Assembly (NCBI RefSeq): GCF_022369515.1
Contig: NZ_CP059724.1
Coordinates: 310,001 to 374,000 of the forward strand
Origin: Paenibacillus sp. 19GGS1-52
GTDB taxonomy: Bacteria; Bacillota; Bacilli; Paenibacillales; Paenibacillaceae
Direction of reading: 5' to 3'
DNA: 64,000 nt
This document shows positions 46,115 to 55,434 of this stretch, piece after piece. Under the pieces are notes generated by a model, which worked only from the letters and a program-made list of their open reading frames with translations, was not told the origin of the DNA and did no database searches. Both the position numbers and the translations under genes were made by a program. How positions within the stretch are numbered: the stretch's first letter is position 1; every line of letters starts with the position of its first letter.

Positions 46115-47212
46115 TCAAGAAACGGGAAGCCTAAAATAGCTCTTCAGCAGCTCATGAACCGCTTCATCCAAGCTGGTGTGAGACCTAGTGATCATCCATT
46201 CATCAGGAATAATGAGATAGCTGCCGGAATGGCTTGTTAAATAACTGTAGATGATCTGGGCTTCGTCTAGCTTATGTCGACTGAGTTCTTCCCTAACCTC
46301 GCTTACTTGATTCATGAAGTGGTCTGCAATGGCAGATTGTATGTCGACATGCAGCTGCTTCGGGTCAGTGATTCTGGTGTCCAGCTTAGCATGATAGAGG
46401 ATGACACTGCCCTTGATCAGAATAAGCTTGAGGTTAAACTCATTCATAGGTTCCAGCACAACGATATTCTTGTTCTCCTCAGTGAAGCCGATGACCTTCT
46501 CTTTCTGCAGCAGGGAGCTGACTGCTCCGGTATAGTCGCGGTATTTGGCCGCAGTCTCAAAATCATATTTCTCCGCAGCCTGACTCATACGCCACTCTAG
46601 ATTGCTTAATATGCTCGTATCCGTCCCATGCAGCAGAGCGATAATTCTATCCATAATCTCATTGTATTTCTCCAGAGCCTCCCCGCCTGCGCACATTCCC
46701 AGGCATAAGCCAAGAGAGTGGTTAAGGCAGAGCGTATGTGTATTACGGGGGCTGCTGCAAAGGATCTTCTGGTTCTCCTTGATGCCTAGTACAGCTCTTT
46801 CCACGGTGCTCCTGCTGGTGTAGGGTCCGAAGTACAGGCTGTGCTCATCATCCTTGGAGTCATAGGTGACTTCAAGCTGCCGGTAAAGTCCAGCCAAACG
46901 AACGGCGATGTAGGTGTAGGCCAGCGGATTCTTCATTTTTTTATTGTACATGGGCTTGATCTCTTTAATTAATTGGCATTCCAGCATAAAGGCCTCAAAT
47001 TCCGTATCCGTGAGAATATAATCGAGATCCTTAATGTTTCTTACCAGCTGTTTCACCTTGGGGGAATGTCCTGTGGAGTTGTAAAAATAAGATTGTACTC
47101 TTTTCTTCAACTGCTTGGCCTTACCGACATAAATGATATGCCCCAGACTATCCTTCATCAGATATACGCCGGGCGATAAAGGCAGTTCTGCTACCTTTTC
47201 TGCTAGACTCAT
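46115..47212 (-). CDS. UvrC-like GIY-YIG protein lacking the C-terminal nuclease half
   Basis: The 365-residue protein corresponds to the N-terminal half of UvrC. It has a GIY-YIG domain (about 8-95, SPGVYLMKDSLGHIIYVGKA), the Cys-rich CLNHSLGLCLGMCAG segment and a UVR-type region (MSQAAEKYDFETAAKYRD). Full UvrC continues for about 230 residues with an RNase H-like nuclease and helix-hairpin-helix domains, absent here. It would make only the 3' incision, like Cho of E. coli. ATG at 47212 is chosen; the upstream GTG lies on the GGAGG site. Confidence 0.88.
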   Translation of the reverse strand: MSLAEKVAELPLSPGVYLMKDSLGHIIYVGKAKQLKKRVQSYFYNSTGHSPKVKQLVRNIKDLDYILTDTEFEAFMLECQLIKEIKPMYNKKMKNPLAYTYIAVRLAGLYRQLEVTYDSKDDEHSLYFGPYTSRSTVERAVLGIKENQKILCSSPRNTHTLCLNHSLGLCLGMCAGGEALEKYNEIMDRIIALLHGTDTSILSNLEWRMSQAAEKYDFETAAKYRDYTGAVSSLLQKEKVIGFTEENKNIVVLEPMNEFNLKLILIKGSVILYHAKLDTRITDPKQLHVDIQSAIADHFMNQVSEVREELSRHKLDEAQIIYSYLTSHSGSYLIIPDEWMITRSHTSLDEAVHELLKSYFRLPVS

Positions 47213-47343
47213 AGAAATAAGAAACACCTCCGCTGTTCACGTTCGGCTAGTGAATTTAGTATAAACGATGGGTACGCGGAGATAAAGAAGCTGATATAGC
47301 GGAGTAATTTAGAAGAGAGGAGTCTACTTCTCTCGCCCAAAAA

Positions 47344-47380
47344 TAAAGCAACCTCAGTCCATCAGACTGAGGTTGCTTTA
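47344..47380 (-). terminator. Terminator downstream of the aldo/keto reductase gene
   Basis: TAAAGCAACCTCAGTC pairs perfectly with GACTGAGGTTGCTTTA; usable in both directions. Confidence 0.85.
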
Positions 47381-47410
47381 ACTGTTCTACAATCAAATAG
47401 TCTCTTGCAC

Positions 47411-48328
47411 TTATGGAAGTATATTGCCTGCTGCAAGGAAGATGGCATACCAATCTTCGCGTGTCAGTTGAACTTCACTTGCTTTGATGCAATCCTGTAA
47501 GCGGTCGATATTCATCGTACCGATGACGGGTTGCATATGTGCCGGATGGCGCAACAGCCAAGCGATGGCAATTGTAGTGTTACTCACTTCATATTTGGCG
47601 GCGATTTCATCAATCTTCTGGTTCAATTCCGGGAATTTGTCGCTGCCGAGGAATACGCCTTCAAAGAATCCGTATTGGAACGGTGACCAAGGTTGAATCG
47701 TGATATCGTTCAGTCTACAATAATCCAGAATGAGGCCATCACGGTTAACGGCGGAGTGATTATCCATATTCACATTAAAGCCTTGTGAGATCATATTGGC
47801 GTTGGTGATGCTTAATTGCAGTTGGTTGGCAACAATCGGTTGCTTCACCGATTTCTGCAGCAACTGAATCTGCATTGGAGTCTGATTGGATACGCCGAAG
47901 TGTCTTACTTTTCCTGAGCTTTCCAGGATATTAAAAGCTTCTGCTACTTCATCAGGTTCTACCAATGTATCCGGACGATGCAGAAGCAGCACGTCCAAAT
48001 ATTCGGTTTTCAGACGCGCCAGAATATTGTCTACGGACTCTAAGATATGTTCTTTGGAGAAGTCGAACATTCCTTTGCGAATGCCGCATTTGGATTGCAG
48101 AATGATCTTTTCACGAATATTGGCATTCATATGGATGGCATCTGCGAATATTTCCTCACAGGCTCCAGCGCCGTATATATCTGCATGGTCGAAGAAATTA
48201 GCACCTTCGTCCAACGCCGTTTGAATAAATTGTTCAGCCGCGGCTTTCTCTAGCGAATTAATACGCATACAGCCGACTGCAACGACTGGCACCTCTAATG
48301 TGCTGGTACCTAGTTTCATTGTCTTCAT
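47411..48328 (-). CDS. Aldo/keto reductase
   Basis: The 305-residue (beta/alpha)8 enzyme shows FFDHADIYGAG with the catalytic Asp and Tyr, Lys in ILQSKCGIR and His in VLLLHRPD, plus VANQLQLSI and PVIGTMNIDRL, which fit the NADPH site. Substrate unknown. Start 48328 follows AAGGAGG by nine bases. Similar to YcsN/YdhF-type reductases. Confidence 0.92.
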   Translation of the reverse strand: MKTMKLGTSTLEVPVVAVGCMRINSLEKAAAEQFIQTALDEGANFFDHADIYGAGACEEIFADAIHMNANIREKIILQSKCGIRKGMFDFSKEHILESVDNILARLKTEYLDVLLLHRPDTLVEPDEVAEAFNILESSGKVRHFGVSNQTPMQIQLLQKSVKQPIVANQLQLSITNANMISQGFNVNMDNHSAVNRDGLILDYCRLNDITIQPWSPFQYGFFEGVFLGSDKFPELNQKIDEIAAKYEVSNTTIAIAWLLRHPAHMQPVIGTMNIDRLQDCIKASEVQLTREDWYAIFLAAGNILP

Positions 48329-48482
48329 GAATAACGTCCTCCTTAGTGATTGGGTAATCCGATTTGAAGATGTAGAAGAGCTCAAGAAAAAGTATAACTG
48401 AATAAATACGCTTACGTAAGTGGTGAAATATTATATAGTAAGTGAAAGGAATGTTACTAAGGAATTATATTGCCTTTTTTCA

Positions 48483-48535
48483 AAACATAAGAATTTATAG
48501 GTTTCACGCGATAACTAATCCTTATATTTCTCGAA
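48483..48535 (+). repeat. Dispersed hairpin element, copy B
   Basis: Arms AAACATAAGAA (48483-48493) and TCCTTATATTT (48519-48529) enclose a 25-nt loop with GGTTTCACGCGATAA. The second hairpin of copies A and C is missing or decayed. It lies upstream of the RibD-like gene. Confidence 0.72.
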
Positions 48536-48569
48536 GAAACGGATTTATGTATAAAGAAAGGGTGAGTGT

Positions 48570-49142
48570 ATGAGGAGAATTATCGTATTTAACAGTATGT
48601 CTTTGGATGGTTATTATACAGGTCCAAATGGAGAAATCGATTGGTTTATCCATGACCCTGAGGTCGACCATGCAGCGCATCAGCGGATGAATCCGGACAC
48701 GATATTATTTGGCAGAGCAACCTATCAGATGTTTGAGAGCTATTGGCCTCAAGTAGCAAGGAATCCCAAGGCTCCCGAAGGAGCACGGCTCATGGCAGAA
48801 GAATTGAATCAGATGACTAAGGTGGTATTCTCCACAACGCTGACCGAAGTAACCTGGGAGAATTCCAAGCTGTTGCACGGCAATGTGGTCGAGGAAGTAC
48901 GAAAGCTAAAGACAGACGAAGGTGCGGATATTACGATATTCGGCAGCGGTACCCTTGTGCAGCAGCTTGCACAGGAAGGTTTGATTGATGAATACTTGCT
49001 CCTTGTCATGCCAGTTATTGTGGGAGGGGGAAAGCTGCTTTTTAATGATGTCCCTAAAACAAAGCTTGAACGGTTAGAAACAAGAAGCTTCAAATCAGGA
49101 GTAGTCCTGCTTCATTATAGAATTGGACAAGATGCCGGATGA
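48570..49142 (+). CDS. Dihydrofolate reductase family protein (RibD C-terminal domain type)
   Basis: The 190-residue protein begins MRRIIVFNSMSLDGYYTGPN and contains DTILFGRATYQMFESYWP and ITIFGSGTLVQQLAQEGLIDEYLL, typical of small YwjB/RibD_C-like reductases. They bind NADPH; the substrate is unknown. The ribosome site is AAAGGGTGAG. The stop overlaps the start of the APH gene by four bases, so the two are cotranslated. Confidence 0.88.
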   Translation: MRRIIVFNSMSLDGYYTGPNGEIDWFIHDPEVDHAAHQRMNPDTILFGRATYQMFESYWPQVARNPKAPEGARLMAEELNQMTKVVFSTTLTEVTWENSKLLHGNVVEEVRKLKTDEGADITIFGSGTLVQQLAQEGLIDEYLLLVMPVIVGGGKLLFNDVPKTKLERLETRSFKSGVVLLHYRIGQDAG

Positions 49143-50020
49143 ATGTCATTCAGGAGATCATTGGAAGGTTTAAGCTCAATGTCCTGCATATAGCCGAGGT
49201 TCCCGAGTCGTTTAGTTCTGAAGTATATAAGCTTACGCTTGTGACCCAAGAAGACGTCTATGTGAAGATCCCTTTTAATAAGGATAAATTATTTCGTGAA
49301 TATGAGATGCTGGAAAAGTTAACAGGGATTATCCCCGTTCCACAGGTGTTGGATATTTGGGCTGGAGACGAACGAACAGCGGGTGCACTGCTTTTGTCAG
49401 CTATTGAGGGTGTGCCTTGCACAGGGGTGGTGGATCAGCAGCTCGCTTATCAAATCGGGGTGTACCATGCCAAGCTGCACAATGTGACTATGCCGGGTTA
49501 TGGGGTTCACGAAACTGCGGGGTTCAGAATGCTTGAGCCAAATGATTGGAGATTATATATAAAAAGTAATTTTGCCAAGTGGCAGGAACCTTGTAAGGAG
49601 ATCCTCAAGCCTGAGTTATTTGCGAAATGTGTGGCTCACTTTGCTGGGGTATTTGCGGCTTTACCTGAGCCTGAGCGCCCTTGTGTCGTGCATATGGATT
49701 TTCGGCCTGGCAATATATTAATCAACGATAACCAAGTCGTAGGGATTATTGATTACGAGAGTGCACGTGGGGGTTCCTCGGAAATTGATTTTACCAAAAT
49801 TAATAAATATGTTTGGGAAGTAGACCCGCGCGTGAAGCTGCCCTATCTGCAAGGGTATGAAACCATTCGTCCTCTGCTGGATCTGGAGCGGGTATTACCG
49901 TTCTATAGTTTCTATGATGCTTTCTGTGCGGTGGCTTGGTGTAGAAAAAGAGGGCTCGAGCAACATAAAGCGTATCTCCAGGAAAGTATCTCTGTATTGG
50001 AGAGGTTGGTGGGTGTTTGA
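49139..50020 (+). CDS. Aminoglycoside phosphotransferase (APH) family kinase
   Basis: The 293-residue kinase-like protein has the catalytic loop VVHMDFRPGNILI and the metal-binding GIIDYE (in place of DFG/DxD). The substrate is not readable; many APH-fold proteins phosphorylate other small molecules. It is translationally coupled to the upstream reductase. Confidence 0.85.
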   Translation: MNVIQEIIGRFKLNVLHIAEVPESFSSEVYKLTLVTQEDVYVKIPFNKDKLFREYEMLEKLTGIIPVPQVLDIWAGDERTAGALLLSAIEGVPCTGVVDQQLAYQIGVYHAKLHNVTMPGYGVHETAGFRMLEPNDWRLYIKSNFAKWQEPCKEILKPELFAKCVAHFAGVFAALPEPERPCVVHMDFRPGNILINDNQVVGIIDYESARGGSSEIDFTKINKYVWEVDPRVKLPYLQGYETIRPLLDLERVLPFYSFYDAFCAVAWCRKRGLEQHKAYLQESISVLERLVGV

Positions 50021-50040
50021 AGGACATTCGTTCAAAGTAG

Positions 50041-50087
50041 AAAAGGCGATCTTGCCCCGGTTGAACTTGGGGGTGGATCGCCTTTTT
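50041..50087 (+). terminator. Terminator between convergent APH and tlp genes
   Basis: AAAAGGCGATC pairs with GATCGCCTTTT, with an inner CCCC/GGGG pair; T run follows. Confidence 0.85.
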
Positions 50088-50091
50088 ACCA

Positions 50092-50316
50092 CTATTCCTC
50101 TGAATGCGCGGCTTCGTCCTTCACTTCCTCCCGAAAACCTTTGATGCTCTCCCTACGCCGTTCATTCTTCTCTTCGATTTGGTTACGCTCTTCACTGCTG
50201 ATTTCAGAAGAGAATTCTTCTAAATAATCCTCAGCTTCATCTAGGTTCCGCAGTGTATGCTGAATACTTTGCTGCAAATGCTCGACATTATCTGCCCGAT
50301 TATCTGGTTTTGCCAT
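50092..50316 (-). CDS. tlp: Small acid-soluble spore protein Tlp
   Basis: The 74-residue acidic helical protein starts MAKPDNRADNVEHLQQSIQ and contains EEKNERRRESIKGFREEVKDE, both typical of Tlp. The family is made in the forespore and stored in the spore core. It marks the organism as a spore former. The start has an AGGAGG site. Confidence 0.93.
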   Translation of the reverse strand: MAKPDNRADNVEHLQQSIQHTLRNLDEAEDYLEEFSSEISSEERNQIEEKNERRRESIKGFREEVKDEAAHSEE

Positions 50317-50490
50317 TCGAGTATCGCCTCCTGATAGTTGAAGCGCTGCTTAAGCGCGCTAACCATTAGGTTGGGCGTTAGCAGAGAATATTATGCATGA
50401 ATGGGGACAGTTCCTTTTATATCGATTGTCAATATGAAAGGACTATGGCAGAATATATGAGAACTAACCATAACGAATGGAGAATTGCTG

Positions 50491-50832
50491 ATGATTGATT
50501 TACCCCATTGCCCGAAATGTAACTCAGAATATACTTATGAGGATGGAAGCTTGTTGGTCTGCCCGGAATGTGCCCATGAGTGGACTGCAGGAGCAGATAT
50601 GGCAACTAGTGAAGATACAAAGATAATCAAGGATGCGAATGGAAATGTCTTAAATGATGGTGACTCTATAACAGTAATCAAAGACCTTAAAGTCAAAGGC
50701 ACTTCATTAGTTGTCAAAATAGGGACGAAAGTAAAAAACATCCGTTTGATTGATGGAGATCATGACATTGATTGTAAAATTGATGGCTTTGGAGCTATGA
50801 AACTGAAATCCGAATTTGTGAAAAAGATATAA
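50491..50832 (+). CDS. yjdM: YjdM/PhnA zinc-ribbon protein
   Basis: The 113-residue protein has a zinc ribbon ([21 protein letters not shown]) and a C-terminal beta domain ([28 protein letters not shown]) as in E. coli YjdM (111 residues), once called PhnA. The role in phosphonate use is not supported for most members. ATG 50491 is chosen with GGAGA upstream. A terminator follows. Confidence 0.92.
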   Translation: MIDLPHCPKCNSEYTYEDGSLLVCPECAHEWTAGADMATSEDTKIIKDANGNVLNDGDSITVIKDLKVKGTSLVVKIGTKVKNIRLIDGDHDIDCKIDGFGAMKLKSEFVKKI

Positions 50833-50850
50833 GTGAGAGGTCCTCGTGAC

Positions 50851-50884
50851 AGCCCTGGCTTCGAAGAGAAGCTGGGGCTTTTTG
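50851..50884 (+). terminator. Terminator after yjdM
   Basis: AGCCC..GCTTC pairs with GAAGC..GGGCT, followed by TTTT. Confidence 0.85.
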
Positions 50885-50994
50885 TTATCAGGATAGGAAA
50901 GAAGTGCTATATCGCAGCCCTAAAATGAGAATAAGTCCCAGAAACACCTATGATATAATTATTGTGGAAAATGGACTTTTTGGGAGGCAGCGGC

Positions 50995-52536
50995 ATGTCG
51001 ATTCGAAGCAAATTGTTAATCAGTTACATCGTGTTGATTCTATCCTTCGCCTCTGTAGAAGTGTATTTAATTGGACAAATGGAGAATCATAATGCTTCCA
51101 TTCAGAATATTAAGAATAAGTCATTAAGGGTTGCTTTACTATCCGATCAACTGGTCTTAGATGTAATTCAAGTTCAACAATATCTTACCGACATTAGCGC
51201 GACTAGAGGGCTAGATGGCTTGGATGATGGCATTACACAAGCGCAAGGATTTGCAACTGATTTCAATGATAAACTGAAGGAATTAGGAACGCTGGGAGTC
51301 GAGCCTACTTTACTTGACTCTTTTAAGACAAGCTTTGACGATTACCATCAATATGGTTTGAAAATGGCACATGCCTATATGGAGGGAGGGCCCAGCTCCG
51401 GAAATCTCCTAATGGATGATTTCGATACTACTGCGGTGCAAATTAACGACAAAATCAACGCCTACCGCGACAATTCTCTAAATCAGATTCATGCGGATAT
51501 GGATGGACTGGATTCTGCCGTACAACGAAGCTCGCACATTGCCTGGATATCGCTCGGGGTGTTAATTCTGATTACGCTTGTCTCAAGTTTCATGCTGTCC
51601 AGACCAATTTTTATCCTGATTTCCAGTATCAAAAGGGCATCCGAAAGTGTATTTGAGAATAGTAAACGACTATTCCACTCTTCAGAAAAGTCTGGGGCAG
51701 AAGCGGAGCAAATGGAGATCAAGATCACGCAAATTGCGCAAAGCCTCGGAGAACAGACCCTGCAAATCAATAGTATTCTGGATACAACCCAACGCACCAC
51801 GTCTAATCTGGAAAAAGAAAATGAGTATTTAGATATAACAGCAACTATTGCCGCTGAATCTGCAACCATTGCCAGTATTGGGAAAGACAAGCTCCATGCT
51901 GGAGTTCTCTCCTTATTCGAGATGCTGACGCAGATGGAGCAAGCGACCGAAAAGGTACAGAGCTTAGGTCAGCGAACGGATGAAATTGAGCATATTGTGC
52001 AGCTGATTAATACCATTTCGGATCAGACTAACATGCTGGCACTGAATGCTGCTATTGAAGCAGCCAGAGCAGGTGAACATGGAAAAGGTTTTGCTGTCGT
52101 TGCAGAGAAAGTACGCGAATTATCAGTAGAGACTACTACAGCGACCAAAGATATTGCGAAAGAGGTCAGACAGATTCAAGATGACACTCATTCTGTAATT
52201 GCTGTGATGGAGAAGAATCTGCTGCAATTCAATGCAGAGGTTCATTATATCGATGAGAACAATCATACGCTTCAAATGATTCTGCAGAGCGCCAATAATA
52301 CAGCGCAGCATATTCAAGAGGTGAAGGGAATATTCACTAGCAATAAAGAAAACATGCTTCATGTGGAGTCGATGATCGCCAACATCACCGCTTCCACCGA
52401 ACAATCCTCAGCCTTTTCGCAGGAGGTTCTGGCGATGGTTATCGAACAAACCGAATCAGCCAAAGAAATATCCAAGCAATCCAAAATGCTGGATCTAGTG
52501 GCCCAGGAACTGAAGACCCAGACGCTCAAGGCTTGA
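50995..52536 (+). CDS. Methyl-accepting chemotaxis protein
   Basis: The 513-residue receptor has two membrane helices (about 7-25 and 182-202) around an extracellular four-helix-type sensor, then a long coiled-coil signalling domain. The conserved hairpin tip is [40 protein letters not shown] (quoted in part: key motif [13 protein letters not shown]). The HAMP domain is short or unclear. The start at 50995 follows GGGAGG. A TATAAT lies at 50953-50958. Confidence 0.92.
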   Translation: MSIRSKLLISYIVLILSFASVEVYLIGQMENHNASIQNIKNKSLRVALLSDQLVLDVIQVQQYLTDISATRGLDGLDDGITQAQGFATDFNDKLKELGTLGVEPTLLDSFKTSFDDYHQYGLKMAHAYMEGGPSSGNLLMDDFDTTAVQINDKINAYRDNSLNQIHADMDGLDSAVQRSSHIAWISLGVLILITLVSSFMLSRPIFILISSIKRASESVFENSKRLFHSSEKSGAEAEQMEIKITQIAQSLGEQTLQINSILDTTQRTTSNLEKENEYLDITATIAAESATIASIGKDKLHAGVLSLFEMLTQMEQATEKVQSLGQRTDEIEHIVQLINTISDQTNMLALNAAIEAARAGEHGKGFAVVAEKVRELSVETTTATKDIAKEVRQIQDDTHSVIAVMEKNLLQFNAEVHYIDENNHTLQMILQSANNTAQHIQEVKGIFTSNKENMLHVESMIANITASTEQSSAFSQEVLAMVIEQTESAKEISKQSKMLDLVAQELKTQTLKA

Positions 52537-52573
52537 GGGTCCAACAAGAAGAACAATGAAGTGAGGGTATAGA

Positions 52574-53251
52574 ATGGAGCATAAGAAGACAAATATCAGG
52601 CTGACTATCTGCGGTTTATTACTGAGTCTTATTCTGGTTGCACTGGATCAAACCATTGTTTCGACAGCGATGCCAACTTTATTACAGGATTTTGGGAGGT
52701 CAGATTTAGTCGAAGGGGCAACGGTCTACATCATTTACTTTATTGTTGTGCTAGCTATGATGCCCCTGTTTGGAAAGCTGTCGGAGTGGTTTGGATATAA
52801 GCGTTTGTTCTTATGGGGTCTCGTTCTGTTCATCATTGGCTCTGCTTTATGCGGCACAGCGCAGAGTATGAACCAGCTTAATCTATATCGTGGCCTTCAG
52901 GCTATAGGTGGCGGGGCTGTGCTGCCGCTTGTATTCCTTATTATCTTTAACATTGTACCAACTGTGAAACGGAGAAAGCTACGTGGGTTATTGATTATTC
53001 TCTTTGGCTTGACAAGTGCCTTAGGGCCGCTTGTGGGGACATTTCTCACCGATCTTTTGACTTGGCGCTGGATTTTCTATATCAATCTTCCGCTCGGCGG
53101 ATTGGCTTATCTATGGGTACTTAGGTCTTTCCACGATGAAGTGGCTGCTACCAATAAACTATGGAAAAATTGGGCAGGAACAGTAATCCTGATCATTACG
53201 AGCGTTACTGTGGTCTTTTGGCTAGAAATCATTATCGTATATGTGGGGTAG
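52574..53251 (+). pseudogene. Truncated DHA2-type MFS transporter
   Basis: The 225-residue frame carries the N-terminal half of an EmrB/QacA-type transporter: ALDQTIVSTAMPTLL in helix 1, YRGLQAIGGGAVLPLVF, and GPLVGTFLTDLLTWRWIFYINLPLGG. A complete member has about 480 residues and 14 helices; this ends after about six, and the following sequence shows no continuation in any frame. It is likely a remnant and not functional. Confidence 0.8.
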
Positions 53252-53280
53252 CATCTCCCTCAACTGTAGTGAAGCGTAAG

Positions 53281-53307
53281 CATCCGTGTAATCGCGGATG
53301 TTTTTTT
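53281..53307 (+). terminator. Terminator after the truncated transporter
   Basis: CATCCG pairs with CGGATG, followed by TTTTTTT. Confidence 0.8.
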
Positions 53308-53449
53308 CTGGTTAGGGGTAGGAAGCCCCAATGCTTCGAATTCGACCTGCTGGCGCATTATGTTACACTAAAGATAAGATAATCCCATGAATTGGGGATG
53401 CTAACTGCAATTAAGGATGGACTACTATAACAACTATGGGGGTATGGAT

Positions 53450-54304
53450 ATGACAGAAATCAGCTACACCGCCTCGCATCTTGAGACACCAGAACAGCTG
53501 CATGTTGCGCTTGCCGAAATTGCTAAGTGGGAGAAAGATCAGCATAAACTCATGATCTGGGATCGACTTTCCCGCCTTCCCTTCAAGCTGCTGGATAAGA
53601 TTACACCACAAATTATTCATGAGAAAATTGGCTTGCTGCTAGACGAGTTGGGAAGTTATATCCAGAACGGCGGCAACTACCTGGTTTCTCAGGGCAGAGT
53701 AGGTAACCTTGTGGCTGCTCACAGTCGTGCCCAAGGAGGACTGAATACCGGTCCCTTTCCCCTAGCGGTGATGAATTCGGCCGCACTTCAGCTATCTCAT
53801 AGCCGCCGCAATATCGCCACCGCGCAGGGAGCGACCACGGGTTTTGGGGGCCTGTTCACACTTGCAGCGGATATTCCGGCCATTCTGGGTCTGTCGCTGA
53901 AGGTTATTCAGGAGATTGGTCTCTGTTATGGTTACGATCCTAAGGAGAAGGCGGAACGGATATTCACGGTGAAGGTCATGCAGTTTGCCTCCTCGGATAT
54001 CGTGGGAAAGCGGGCGATTCTGGAAGAATTGAACCTGCAAGCTGGCGGAGATGGGGATATCTCTAACGGGACAAGCAGCGCTGTGTCGAAGATACAGGGC
54101 TGGAGAGAGGTTGTTACGATGTACCGCGACAATTGGGGCTGGAAGAAGTTGCTGCAGACTATTCCAGTGGCGGGGATGTTCTTTGGTGCCTACACCAATC
54201 GAAAGGCATTGGAGGATGTCGCCGAGGCCGCGCGTATGTTATATCGGAAGCGAAGAATTCTGGAAAGGTTAACGCAGATCGAGAGCAAGCAGAGTGAATT
54301 GTAG
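53450..54304 (+). CDS. EcsC family protein
   Basis: The 284-residue protein matches Ecs[57 protein letters not shown] and [23 protein letters not shown] (stretches quoted partly). EcsC is encoded with the EcsAB transporter in B. subtilis, but no ecsAB genes are here; the function of stand-alone members is unknown. ATG 53450 is six bases after GGGGGT. The gene lies 29 bases before rlmH. Confidence 0.87.
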   Translation: MTEISYTASHLETPEQLHVALAEIAKWEKDQHKLMIWDRLSRLPFKLLDKITPQIIHEKIGLLLDELGSYIQNGGNYLVSQGRVGNLVAAHSRAQGGLNTGPFPLAVMNSAALQLSHSRRNIATAQGATTGFGGLFTLAADIPAILGLSLKVIQEIGLCYGYDPKEKAERIFTVKVMQFASSDIVGKRAILEELNLQAGGDGDISNGTSSAVSKIQGWREVVTMYRDNWGWKKLLQTIPVAGMFFGAYTNRKALEDVAEAARMLYRKRRILERLTQIESKQSEL

Positions 54305-54333
54305 GCGACAGAAGTTATCAGATGGAGGCATAT

Positions 54334-54813
54334 ATGTTTATTCAAATTATTGGCGTAGGCAAATTGAAAGAGAAGTATTTGGTGGACGGCATCGCGGAGT
54401 ATGCCAAACGGCTAACGCCCTACCTCAAGTTCCAGATCATTGAGGTGGCGGATGAAAAAGCACCGGACTCGATGAGCGAAGCCGAGGTCGCTATTGTGAA
54501 GGCGCGCGAGGGCGAACGCATCCTCGCGCATATCAAGAGCGAGGCGCATGTCATTGCGCTCGCGATCGACGGCAAGCTCTGGAGCTCGGAAGAGCTTGCC
54601 GCAGAAATTGACCGGCTCGGCACCTACGGGACGAGCCATGTCGTCTTCATCATCGGAGGGAGCCACGGGCTCTCCGACGACGTCATGCGCCGTGCGCAGC
54701 AGCGCATGAGCTTCGGGCGCATGACGCTGCCCCACCAGCTCATGCGCCTGGTCCTCACCGAGCAGATTTATCGCGCGGTGAAGATCAATCGGGGTGAACC
54801 GTATCACAAGTAG
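54334..54813 (+). CDS. rlmH: RlmH, 23S rRNA pseudouridine-1915 N3-methyltransferase
   Basis: The 159-residue SPOUT methyltransferase equals the B. subtilis length. It begins [16 protein letters not shown] and has the knot-forming [16 protein letters not shown] and [17 protein letters not shown], ending RGEPYHK. It uses S-adenosylmethionine to methylate pseudouridine in helix 69 of 23S rRNA. ATG 54334 follows GGAGG. Its last codons are the site where SCC elements insert in staphylococci, and copies of this end recur downstream. Confidence 0.98.
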   Translation: MFIQIIGVGKLKEKYLVDGIAEYAKRLTPYLKFQIIEVADEKAPDSMSEAEVAIVKAREGERILAHIKSEAHVIALAIDGKLWSSEELAAEIDRLGTYGTSHVVFIIGGSHGLSDDVMRRAQQRMSFGRMTLPHQLMRLVLTEQIYRAVKINRGEPYHK

Positions 54814-54823
54814 GGCGAAATGG
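54790..54823 (+). other. rlmH-end attachment-like site 1
   Basis: The core GAACCGTATCACAAGTAG (54796-54813) is the last six codons of rlmH including stop. It is followed by GGGCGAAAT, which pairs as an inverted repeat with ATTTCGCC just before site 2. The staphylococcal SCC target is the equivalent end of rlmH (orfX). Confidence 0.75.
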
Positions 54824-54978
54824 TTGACTAGCGAGTTGGAAGGTATTCCAAATTGTGCAAGTGGTTGTAATGTCAAACATCGTTCACTGCGGTTTTTTGT
54901 AATACTGCGCTTATCATTTTTTTGTATATTAAGTAGGGAGAAGGATAATAAAGGAAATATTAAAGGAATGATTGTCAG

Positions 54979-55402
54979 GTGGAAACATCCGATCCAGTAA
55001 GATACATTGATTTTACAGACCCTGCGGACTGGGAATCGTGGCTCGCCAATCATTACGATCGGCAAGAAGAGGCTTGGCTTAGAATCGCCAAAAAGGATTC
55101 GGGCATCAAGTTGATCACCATTCCAGAAGCGCTTGATGTTGCTCTCTGTTATGGTTGGATCGATAGTCACCGTAAAGGCGAATGGAAGATGGGACGCAGC
55201 CTATGAATCACAGAAGAGCGCAACGATTCCGCCTGATCTCGCAGCAGCGCTTGAACAGCATGAACAGGCCAAACAAGCTTTCAGCCAGCTCGACAAGACC
55301 GCTCAATACGCAGTCTTCCTGCCGCTTCTGAAGGCAACAACGGCGAAGAGTCGGACTACTCAACTGCAAAAGGCGATAGCTAAACTAGAAGCCGTTCGAT
55401 AA
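54979..55402 (+). pseudogene. YdeI/OmpD-associated family protein, internally deleted
   Basis: The first frame (54979-55170) encodes the family N-terminus (WLRIAKKDSGIK, PEALDVALCYGWIDS). The text then jumps and shifts frame to the C-terminal part from about 55178 (ANGRWDAAYESQKSATIPPD and AVFLPLLKATTAKSRTTQL). About 50-60 residues of the middle, normally with the FTPRR segment, are missing. The gene is therefore a remnant. GTG at 54979 lacks a strong ribosome site. It lies inside cassette 1. Confidence 0.8.
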
Positions 55403-55434
55403 CTTTGTTTTGCCAATAGGTGGGATATGTTGTT

